From contig JAFDHR010000030.1 of NCBI GenBank assembly GCA_019308645.1, positions 1 through 12,462 of the forward strand: DNA of 12,462 nt, in the 5' to 3' direction. The notes below the pieces were generated by a model. That model was not told the DNA's origin. It saw only the letters and a program-made list of their open reading frames with translations, and made no database searches. Positions within the stretch are counted from its first letter, which is position 1. The number at the start of each line of letters is the position of its first letter. Positions 6,788-12,462 of this stretch are shown piece after piece. The translations under genes and the position numbers were made by a program. This DNA comes from Deltaproteobacteria bacterium. GTDB lineage: Bacteria > Desulfobacterota > DSM-4660 > Desulfatiglandales > B25-G16.

Positions 6788-7927
6788 CTAATTCATGGAA
6801 CTCCCATTAGAAAAATTTTCATGTTTCTTTTTTGAAAATAATCCCCACAGGCTGGACCTCTCTGTTCGTTCTTCCATTTCAAGCCTGGCAAACTCCCGAA
6901 GCAGCTCTCGCTGCTCCCTGCTCAGGTATTTGGGTATTTTGACATCCACAATGACTATCTGGTCTCCCCGTCCCTGTCTTCCCAAACTTGGAATGCCTTT
7001 GCCCTTTAATCTCAAGATATCGCCTGGCTGGGTTCCTTCAGGGATATGCATTGTTTCCGTTCCTTCAAGTGTAGGGATCTCTACTCTGGTTCCCAATGCG
7101 GCATCCACAAAAGAAACAGGCACACGGCAAATCACATCATCTTCTTCACGTTCAAAGAACTCGTGCGGCTCAACATGTATCTGAACGTAAAGGTCTCCTG
7201 GAGGCCCTCCGTTAGAACTTCGCTCTCCCTCACCGCTCAGCCTCAGGTTCATGCCGGTGTTCGCACCTGGGGGAACGGTTAATTTGATCTCTTTTACAAG
7301 CTCAGTCCTGCCGGAACCTCTGCAATCTTTACAGGGATGGGCAATAATCTCACCCGTTCCCCTGCAGTCAGGGCATGCAGTGGCTACACGGATAAATCCT
7401 TGGGATCTTACGATCTGGCCTCTGCCTCTGCAGGCCCGGCAGGTTTCCTTTTGAAAACCGGGTTCAACACCTGAGCCTTCGCATCTCTGGCAGGTATCAA
7501 TCCTTGGAACCTCAATCTCTTTTTCCACTCCAAAGGCTGCCTCGAAAAAATTGACCTTCAGATCGTATTGAATATCAGCGCCCTTCCTTGCACGCCTACG
7601 GGATCGGGATCCGCTGCCGAAACCGAAGAAGCCTTCAAAGATATCCCCGAAAGATGAGAAGACATCATTAAAATCCCTGAATCCTTGAAAGCCCGTCCCT
7701 TGAAGTCCTGCGTGTCCGTACTGATCATATATTTCCCGCTTCCCAGGATCCCGTAAGACCTCATAGGCCTCAGCAGCCTCTTTGAAACACTCCTCCGCCT
7801 CCTTATCACCGGGGTTTCGGTCTGGATGGTATTTGAGGGCCAATCGGCGATAGCTTTTCTTTATCTCTTCATCTGGTGCGTCTCTAGGTACCCCCAGAAT
7901 TTCATAGTAGTCTTGTTTATCATTCAT
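6788..7927 (-). CDS. dnaJ: Chaperone DnaJ (Hsp40)
   Basis: 379 aa, the normal length for a class I J-protein. The J-domain (about 5-70) carries HPD at 34-36, which stimulates DnaK ATPase. A Gly/Phe-rich linker (about 74-106) follows, then four zinc-knuckle repeats starting at residues 146 (CQRCEGSG), 163 (CRACRGRG), 185 (CPDCRGTG) and 199 (CKDCRGSG). The C-terminal substrate-binding domains follow, including [17 protein letters not shown]. All key residues are intact. dnaK is not in the window; instead the gene leads a cluster with STAS-like, 40-aa, FmdB-like and DUF6178-like products. The ribosome site before ATG is weak. The promoter probably lies in the 287-bp gap upstream, which contains an FNR/CRP-like palindrome. 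It could also be read from groES. Confidence 0.97.
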   Translation of the reverse strand: MNDKQDYYEILGVPRDAPDEEIKKSYRRLALKYHPDRNPGDKEAEECFKEAAEAYEVLRDPGKREIYDQYGHAGLQGTGFQGFRDFNDVFSSFGDIFEGFFGFGSGSRSRRRARKGADIQYDLKVNFFEAAFGVEKEIEVPRIDTCQRCEGSGVEPGFQKETCRACRGRGQIVRSQGFIRVATACPDCRGTGEIIAHPCKDCRGSGRTELVKEIKLTVPPGANTGMNLRLSGEGERSSNGGPPGDLYVQIHVEPHEFFEREEDDVICRVPVSFVDAALGTRVEIPTLEGTETMHIPEGTQPGDILRLKGKGIPSLGRQGRGDQIVIVDVKIPKYLSREQRELLREFARLEMEERTERSSLWGLFSKKKHENFSNGSSMN

Positions 7928-8159
7928 ATCGGACTTTTTTAAAGGAAGGAGTTCTGGCAGGACCCTGAATCCTCAGATGAGCTCTCGTGAGATTTAGGTC
8001 AATTTAAGCAGACAACTCACGCATCCTAAAATATCGATTCATGATTATTCTATTTCCGACTATCGTGGTTACTGAAAGGTTTATCCATTCCCTACATCTA
8101 AAACAAATCATGCAAATCGCTTATCTCTGCCTGAAATCCCTTTCTCTTGCTTGTTTCTA

Positions 8160-8184
8160 TTCCCTTGATCCAGGTCAAAGGGAA
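8160..8184. promoter_or_regulatory. FNR/CRP-family-like palindrome (or hairpin) upstream of dnaJ
   Basis: TTGAT-CCAG-GTCAA (8165-8178), read on the other strand as TTGAC-CTGG-ATCAA, fits the TTGAY-N4-RTCAA pattern bound by FNR-type regulators of the CRP superfamily. Outer arms extend the symmetry (TTCCC...GGGAA, one bulged A). It lies 30 bases after the 121-aa gene and about 240 bases before dnaJ. No T-run follows on the minus strand, which argues against an intrinsic terminator. No good -10 was found at the spacing for a class II site. Confidence 0.4.
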
Positions 8185-8214
8185 TGGGTGGATCATCACT
8201 AAAAAATAACATAA

Positions 8215-8580
8215 CTACCCTGAAATCCTGTCCCAGAATTTCAGGTAATGATCCATCCATTCCTCGAACGAGAGATATTTGCCCGTGCTATAATCATAAC
8301 AAGGCTCAAGAGGTTTATTGTTTCCCTCATCTTTCATTTCATCAGCAAACTCTTTTAAAATCTGTTTAACTTCCTCCTTTGAAAACCCGTATTGCAGGGC
8401 AAGTTTCTTTGTCCCGTTAGTATTCCTGTAAATGGCGGCCATCTGTCCGAGTGCTTTGCCTTGGAGATCCTTTTGCTCTTCTTCGGGCACGCGCATATGC
8501 TCTGCCAGAAGCGCCGCCCTTACAAAATTTCCGCGCTCAATTTCAATATTTAATGCATCATGTTCTCTCTTTTCATGCAT
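8215..8580 (-). CDS. Conserved-looking protein of unknown function, 121 aa
   Basis: A soluble, charged, mainly helical protein. The N-terminal half (EIERGNFVRAALLAEHMRV, then a Gln/Lys-rich helix and ALGQMAAIYR) looks like a helical-repeat or helix-bundle element. A helix-turn-helix-like stretch follows (ALQYGFSKEEVKQILKEFADEM). The C-terminal end has a distinct segment CYDYSTGKYLSFEEWMDHYL. There is no signal peptide or membrane segment, and one cysteine. It starts 57 bases after the groEL stop, on the same strand, and so may be co-transcribed with groESL. The hairpin in that gap (8591-8608) could reduce readthrough. I do not recognise the family; the position suggests a chaperone-linked or stress role only by association. 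Confidence 0.75.
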   Translation of the reverse strand: MHEKREHDALNIEIERGNFVRAALLAEHMRVPEEEQKDLQGKALGQMAAIYRNTNGTKKLALQYGFSKEEVKQILKEFADEMKDEGNNKPLEPCYDYSTGKYLSFEEWMDHYLKFWDRISG

Positions 8581-8590
8581 TCAAATTTAC

Positions 8591-8608
8591 AAGCCCGGGT
8601 TCGGGTTT
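8591..8608 (-). other. Small hairpin between groEL and the 121-aa gene
   Basis: On the minus strand AAACCCG-AACC-CGGGCTT forms a 7-bp stem (one G-U pair) with a 4-base loop. No T-run follows, so it is more likely an mRNA-processing or partial-attenuation element than a full terminator. Function is uncertain. Confidence 0.3.
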
Positions 8609-8637
8609 CCGCTGTCTAGACATTCCCGTTTTAGTCC

Positions 8638-10263
8638 TTAATACATATCTTCCGGTGGCATCTGTGGAGCAGCCAGTGGCTTCTTTTTCTCTGGCTTTTC
8701 AGCTACCATGGCCTCGGTGGTCATGAGAAGCCCCGCTACGGAGGCGGCGTTTTGAAGTGCAAACCGAGTCACCTTGGTAGGATCGATGATCCCAACCTTT
8801 ACCAAGTCTTCATACTCGCCGGTTTCCGCATTAAATCCAAAATTGCCGTTGCCCTCGCTCACCTGCTGGACCACGACAGAACCTTCAAAACCGGCATTGT
8901 TCGCAATCTGCCTCACAGGTTCCTCAAGGGCTCGTTTGATGAGATTCACCCCTAACTGTTCTTCACCCTTCAAACTTGTCTTTTCAAGGGCTTTAATGGC
9001 ACGGATTAAAGCAACACCGCCGCCCGGGACAATGCCCTCTTCAACAGCTGCACGCGTTGCATTGAGAGCATCTTCAACCCGTGCCTTTTTTTCCTTCATC
9101 TCGGTCTCGGTAGCTGCACCCACATTTATTACTGCCACGCCGCCGATCAGCTTAGCCAATCGCTCCTGAAGTTTTTCACGGTCATAGTCACTTGTGGTAT
9201 CCTCGATCTGGGCCCTGATCTGCTTCACACGGCCTTCAAGGGCCTCGCGGCTGCCGCCCCCGTCCACTATAGTGGTATTGTCCTTGTCAACTGTAATCTT
9301 CTTGGCAGTACCTAAATCTTTTATTGCAATGTTTTCAAGCTTAATGCCAAGATCTTCGCTGATCACCTGGCCACCTGTCAGTATGGCAATATCCTCCAGC
9401 ATGGCCTTTCGCCGGTCACCAAACCCAGGCGCCTTCACTGCTGCACACTTGAGTGTTCCGCGAAGCTTGTTTACTACCAGGGTGGCCAGGGCTTCGCCTT
9501 CCACATCCTCCGCGATGAGCAGGAGGGGTTTTCCCGATTTGGCAATCTGCTCCAGAAGAGGAACAAGGTCCTTCATGGCACTGATCTTCTTCTCGTGCAA
9601 AAGAATGTAAGGTTCCTCTAAGTGAACTTCCATCTTTTCGGAATCTGTGACAAAATAGGGACTCACATACCCTTTATCAAATTGCATACCTTCTACAATC
9701 TCAAGACTTGTTTCCATGCTTTTGGCCTCTTCAACTGTGATGACGCCTTCCTTGCCCACCTTCTCCATGGCCTCTGCGATAATGTCGCCGATGGCCTTGT
9801 CATTGTTTGCAGAAACGGTGCCTACCTGAGCGATCTCCGTTTTTTCCCTGGTAGGTTTTGAGATCTTTTTCAGCTCTTCAACCACTACATCAACAGCCTT
9901 TTCGATGCCCCGTTTAATGGCCATAGGATTGGAGCCGGCTGTAACCAACTTGGATCCCTCGTGATAGATAGACTGAGCCAGGATAGTGGCTGTGGTTGTG
10001 CCATCACCGGCAACATCAGATGTCTTTGATGCCACTTCCTTGACCATCTGGGCACCAATGTTTTCAAACTTATCTTCCAGTTCGATCTCTTTGGCTACAG
10101 TCACACCATCTTTTGTGGTTGTGGGTGAGCCAAAAGATTTCTCAATGAGCACATTACGGCCCTTTGGTCCAAGGGTGACCTTGACAGCATTTGCTAAAAT
10201 GTCCATTCCTTTCATCATTTTTTCTCGCGCCTTGGTGCTATACTTAATCTCTTTTTTTGCCAT
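8638..10263 (-). CDS. groEL: Chaperonin GroEL (Hsp60)
   Basis: 541 aa, near the family's usual 545. Conserved ATP-site elements are TLGPKG (30-35), [10 protein letters not shown] (51-60) and DGTTTAT (87-93). The catalytic-Asp region of the intermediate domain lies in [30 protein letters not shown]. GroEL assembles two heptameric rings in the cytoplasm and folds substrates with GroES. The ribosome site GGAGGTG lies seven bases before ATG, 19 bases after groES. The C-terminus ends [14 protein letters not shown] rather than the common Gly-Gly-Met repeat tail; the tail lies in the ring cavity and affects folding of some substrates. Strong codon conservation and a complete domain order leave no doubt about identity. 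Confidence 0.99.
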   Translation of the reverse strand: MAKKEIKYSTKAREKMMKGMDILANAVKVTLGPKGRNVLIEKSFGSPTTTKDGVTVAKEIELEDKFENIGAQMVKEVASKTSDVAGDGTTTATILAQSIYHEGSKLVTAGSNPMAIKRGIEKAVDVVVEELKKISKPTREKTEIAQVGTVSANNDKAIGDIIAEAMEKVGKEGVITVEEAKSMETSLEIVEGMQFDKGYVSPYFVTDSEKMEVHLEEPYILLHEKKISAMKDLVPLLEQIAKSGKPLLLIAEDVEGEALATLVVNKLRGTLKCAAVKAPGFGDRRKAMLEDIAILTGGQVISEDLGIKLENIAIKDLGTAKKITVDKDNTTIVDGGGSREALEGRVKQIRAQIEDTTSDYDREKLQERLAKLIGGVAVINVGAATETEMKEKKARVEDALNATRAAVEEGIVPGGGVALIRAIKALEKTSLKGEEQLGVNLIKRALEEPVRQIANNAGFEGSVVVQQVSEGNGNFGFNAETGEYEDLVKVGIIDPTKVTRFALQNAASVAGLLMTTEAMVAEKPEKKKPLAAPQMPPEDMY

Positions 10264-10282
10264 TGTTTAACACCTCCATTGA

Positions 10283-10573
10283 TTACTTTTTGATGATTCC
10301 GAGGATATCATCTTCTCTCATGATAAGATGTTCGACTCCATTGATTTTTATTTCGGTACCAGCATACTTGCCAAAGAGCACACGGTCGTCCTTTTTTACT
10401 GCAAGGGGAATCCTCTTTCCATCATCATCCGGTTTTCCGGGACCAACTGCTACCACTTTGCCCTCCTGAGGCTTTTCTTTGGCTGTATCAGGAATGATAA
10501 TTCCGCCAGAGGTTTTCTCTTCCTCTTCAATCCTCAACACAAGAATCCTGTCACTTAAAGGTTTAATTTCCAT
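10283..10573 (-). CDS. groES: Co-chaperonin GroES (Hsp10)
   Basis: 96 aa, the family's normal length. Seen are [10 protein letters not shown] at the start, the mobile loop region [19 protein letters not shown] (18-36) that contacts GroEL, the GKVVAVGPG strand, and [14 protein letters not shown]. The start is set by AAAGGAGG just upstream of ATG. First gene of groESL, read from the promoter at 10719-10746 with a leader of about 140 nt. I see no CIRCE (HrcA) inverted repeat in the leader, so heat-shock control, if any, works by another route. Confidence 0.98.
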   Translation of the reverse strand: MEIKPLSDRILVLRIEEEEKTSGGIIIPDTAKEKPQEGKVVAVGPGKPDDDGKRIPLAVKKDDRVLFGKYAGTEIKINGVEHLIMREDDILGIIKK

Positions 10574-10718
10574 CTCCCAAATCCTCCTTTCAAAAAGATG
10601 AAAAAATTTAAAGAAAAATAGTTTTTAATTGTTAATTGAGTAATAAAAATATGATATGCAAACAGCTAAATCCATATAACTATCTGATATTATGGAACTA
10701 ATTGAATTTTCATGAAAA

Positions 10719-10746
10719 AATATAATCATTAGAATACATTTGTCAA
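10719..10746 (-). promoter_or_regulatory. groESL promoter (sigma-70 type)
   Basis: On the minus strand: -35 TTGACA (10746-10741, perfect), 16-bp spacer, -10 TATATT (10724-10719, 5 of 6). It is the best match in the groES upstream region and lies about 145 bases before the ATG. The spacer lacks the symmetry seen in the promoter at 2720-2748. Confidence 0.6.
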
Positions 10747-10806
10747 GAATGCTTGGATAATTTTTTGAAGTTTTGTTTTTGGATCAATTTTATTCATTTT
10801 TTCCTC

Positions 10807-10835
10807 TTGACATTGAAATAATAATGATTAAATAT
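10807..10835 (+). promoter_or_regulatory. Possible rightward promoter
   Basis: TTGACA (10807-10812) is a perfect -35. The -10 candidates at 16-18 bp spacing (TAAATA, AAATAT, AATATT) match only 3 or 4 of 6. It is divergent from the groES promoter 60 bases away and would serve the 71-aa protein and the alarmone synthetase. Confidence 0.25.
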
Positions 10836-11114
10836 TTTACATAAAAAAAATAGGTAATGTATTGATATTATTGAATTTTATATCTTTTCTATCAAAGTGA
10901 ATTGGAGAGGAGAGTTAAGGGTATGGACGCTTTCGATGGTAAAGAAGCAAAGTGGAAGCATTGCTTGCACATCTCTTTAAGTTAAAAGCATTTACTCCTT
11001 ATCTGATATTTTCTTTTCTTCCCAATTCACACCGTACTGGAACTCGAACATGAGTCATCTCAAAAATAAGGTTTTAAGAACATTCACGTTAAATAGATGC
11101 ATAGGAATATATCA

Positions 11115-11330
11115 ATGAAATCCATGGAGATTGAAGGTTTGATTCTACGAAAAAATGATCGTGAAGAGGTGGCTGTTGAATCCCTCTCTATTCCAGTCAT
11201 GACATTAAAGAAATTAATGGACGATGGATACGATCATCTGAGAGTTTATGAGGAGAACGGAACAGTTTCTGTTTGGGGGAAGGCCTGTTCTTCATGTTTT
11301 ACAGAAGAACAACTTCGTGCGAAACAATGA
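11115..11330 (+). CDS. Small protein of unknown function, 71 aa, upstream of alarmone synthetase
   Basis: The frame begins at ATG 11097, but AGGA (11102-11105) lies eight bases before ATG 11115, which makes the latter the likelier start. The product is soluble, mixed-charge and probably alpha/beta: a strand region (EIEGLILRKN), a helix (PVMTLKKLMDDGY), strands with HLRVYEENGTVSVWG, and a C-terminal KACSSCFTEEQLR. The two cysteines in CSSC could bind metal or be redox-active, but two alone are too few for a full zinc site in a monomer. It precedes the (p)ppGpp synthetase by 92 bases on the same strand, so a functional pair is possible. I do not recognise the family. Confidence 0.65.
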   Translation: MKSMEIEGLILRKNDREEVAVESLSIPVMTLKKLMDDGYDHLRVYEENGTVSVWGKACSSCFTEEQLRAKQ

Positions 11331-11349
11331 CGGGATCAAGAATAAAACA

Positions 11350-11385
11350 ATATCTCGGTGTCGAGATGTCGTTGAAGAGTTTTTT
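11350..11385 (+). promoter_or_regulatory. Hairpin plus T-run, possible attenuator or weak terminator
   Basis: ATCTCG-GTGT-CGAGAT (11352-11367) is a perfect 6-bp stem, extendable by one G-U and one A-T pair. After 10 bases comes a run of six T (11380-11385). The gap between stem and T-run is too long for a standard terminator. It could lower transcription of the synthetase relative to the small protein, or be processed. Confidence 0.35.
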
Positions 11386-11422
11386 CACCAACCCTTCCGT
11401 AACTGCCTAAAAGGATACTTTA

Positions 11423-12346
11423 ATGGAGATAAAAGATTTTCTCGAAAAGTACGGCATTGATGAGAATGATCTCACAAAAGCCGGCTTAGACTGGGATGAA
11501 CTGATGTCTATCAAAGAGGATCATCTCAATAGTCGAGATAGATTAGCAGCAGCAGCCGGATATGTAGCAGAAAGACTAAACACCATTGGGCAGGTACATA
11601 CCATAAAAACCAGGATCAAAGATCCTGATCACCTGATTGAGAAAATTATCAGAAAGAAGCGTGAAGGCTCTACTATGACAATAGACCTCAAAACCTATTC
11701 CCGTATGATAACTGATCTGGTCGGCGTAAGGGCTCTTCATCTTTTTAAAGAAGATTGGCATGTCATCCATGATTTCATCGTGCATACCTGGGACTTGCAG
11801 AAAAGACCGGTTGCTAATATATGCGAGGGGGATCACGAAGAATTCATTAATAGGTATAAAGAAAAGGGGTGTATGATTCACAGGCATCCCTTTGGGTATC
11901 GTTCAGTGCACTATCTGGTTGTCTTCTCGCCATCCAGGAGTGAATCAACCATGGTCGAAATTCAGGTTCGCACCATCCTCGAGGAGGCATGGAGCGAAAT
12001 CGACCATCTTATTCGATACCCGTATGGAAATGGCAAAAAGGTCTTATCGCCATACCTGCTTTTTCTGAACAGGCTGCTCGGCAATGCCGATGAGATGGGA
12101 TCGTTTATCAAGCTCCTGAATAATAATGTGGAGGGAAACGGTCAAAACTCTGAAGCAATGTCCCGAAAAGATATTGACCCTATAAACTATTTCAAAAGCG
12201 ATGTTATAGACTTACCAATCCAATACAAGGTAAAGGAGTTATTGGAGGAAAGGGTCAAATCCTTAGAAATGTATCTCGCTTCGCTTAAAACTATCCCCCG
12301 TTATGAAAATGTGGCTGATGCATTCGATCCTCTAAAAATACACTGA
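11423..12346 (+). CDS. Stand-alone (p)ppGpp synthetase (RelA/SpoT synthetase domain, no HD hydrolase)
   Basis: 307 aa. The synthetase fold is complete: KTRIKDPDHLIEKIIRK (62-78, nucleotide-binding basic motif), ITDLVGVRAL (96-105), HRHPFGYRSVHYLVV (153-167, with the Tyr that stacks on the acceptor guanine) and EIQVRTILEEAWSEIDH (179-195, with the catalytic Glu/Gln pair and EIDH). The enzyme transfers pyrophosphate from ATP to GDP/GTP. There is no HD..HDxxED hydrolase and no TGS/ACT domain, so it is a small alarmone synthetase with a helical N-terminal extension (about 55 aa) and a C-terminal helical part (about 110 aa), longer than RelP/RelQ. AAGGA seven bases before ATG sets the start. As it cannot degrade its product, a hydrolase or antitoxin must act elsewhere. 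Whether it makes ppGpp or a toxic variant is not readable here. Confidence 0.88.
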   Translation: MEIKDFLEKYGIDENDLTKAGLDWDELMSIKEDHLNSRDRLAAAAGYVAERLNTIGQVHTIKTRIKDPDHLIEKIIRKKREGSTMTIDLKTYSRMITDLVGVRALHLFKEDWHVIHDFIVHTWDLQKRPVANICEGDHEEFINRYKEKGCMIHRHPFGYRSVHYLVVFSPSRSESTMVEIQVRTILEEAWSEIDHLIRYPYGNGKKVLSPYLLFLNRLLGNADEMGSFIKLLNNNVEGNGQNSEAMSRKDIDPINYFKSDVIDLPIQYKVKELLEERVKSLEMYLASLKTIPRYENVADAFDPLKIH

Positions 12347-12414
12347 TAAGTCCGGAAATCACTAATAAAACGATTTTAATGCTCGTAAGTTCTTAAAATG
12401 TTGTTTACATAAAC

Positions 12415-12462
12415 TCAGAAGTTTTCAAAAGGAGTATCCTCAACCCCTTCTTCATCCTTTAG
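12415..12462 (-). CDS. Possible C-terminal end of a minus-strand gene, cut by window edge
   Basis: On the minus strand the last 48 bases read LKDEEGVEDTPFENF followed by TGA (12417-12415). The acidic, protein-like tail without rare codons looks like a true C-terminus, but only 15 codons are visible. The plus strand has an in-frame TAG at the edge, so chance remains possible. Confidence 0.3.
   Translation of the reverse strand, partial: LKDEEGVEDTPFENF

Larger units (their letters stand above)
10574..11096. other. AT-rich divergent intergenic region between groES and the alarmone-synthetase unit
   Basis: 523 bases, very AT-rich to about 10900. It holds the groES promoter and a possible plus-strand promoter. 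It also holds two short plus-strand ORFs. The first is a 20-codon ORF (10923-10985) preceded by a purine-rich stretch. The second is a 22-codon ORF (11050-11118) that ends in an ATGA overlap with the next gene's likely start at 11115. Neither has recognisable similarity; the second could be a leader peptide. No CIRCE, tRNA or structured RNA was recognised. Confidence 0.5.

Noticed and set aside
8774..9610. Long plus-strand ORFs opposite groEL
   Set aside because: They are antisense shadows of the highly conserved, codon-biased groEL gene; their products show no family features.
10574..10900. CIRCE (HrcA) element upstream of groES
   Set aside because: I found no TTAGCACTC-N9-GAGTGCTAA-like inverted repeat on either strand in the leader or promoter.
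11248..11460. Plus-strand 70-codon ORF spanning the gap before the synthetase
   Set aside because: It overlaps both the 71-aa gene and the synthetase start in another frame, lacks a ribosome site, and has no protein-like conservation pattern.

Overview
The window looks like chromosomal DNA from a Gram-negative anaerobe, most likely of the Desulfobacterota (former Deltaproteobacteria). This is inferred from gene content: an MsbA-type exporter beside an LPS-kinase-like protein implies an outer membrane, and groESL and dnaJ share a strand with a large DUF6178-like protein and an FmdB-like zinc ribbon. Base composition is moderate, with strongly AT-rich spacers. There is no rRNA, tRNA, CRISPR array, insertion sequence or phage gene that I can support.

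Left part (1-2800): the 3' end of an ABC exporter (+) converges on a two-gene minus-strand unit. That unit holds an isoprenylcysteine/phospholipid-methyltransferase-like membrane protein and a small LPS-kinase-like protein. It is read from a near-consensus promoter (TTGACA-17-TATATT) whose spacer contains an inverted repeat. These genes probably serve envelope lipid export and modification.

Next (2797-3939, +) is a fusion of SfsA with a GIY-YIG-like DUF123 domain that appears damaged. The conserved N-terminus is open upstream of the first usable start codon (GTG 2854), with ATA where ATG would be expected. A TGA also interrupts the DUF123 domain, and its conserved GSSDC.C..HLFY end follows in the same frame. 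A stretch of 361 bases without a recognisable gene follows.

Centre (4301-10573, all minus): groES-groEL, a 121-aa conserved-looking protein, then after a 287-bp gap the tight cluster dnaJ, STAS-like protein, a 40-codon small ORF, FmdB-like zinc ribbon and the 577-aa DUF6178-like protein. Stops and starts in the dnaJ cluster overlap or lie within about 20 bases of each other, so it is very probably one operon. An FNR/CRP-family-like palindrome lies upstream of dnaJ. groES has a TTGACA-16-TATATT promoter, and I see no CIRCE element.

Right part (11097-12462): an AT-rich divergent region leads into a 71-aa protein of unknown function and a stand-alone (p)ppGpp synthetase (RelA/SpoT synthetase domain without the HD hydrolase). 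A hairpin followed by a T-run lies between them. The last 48 bases may be the C-terminus of a minus-strand gene running in from outside. The points most worth a second look are the interrupted sfsA fusion, the small ORF in the dnaJ operon, and the small-protein/alarmone-synthetase pair.
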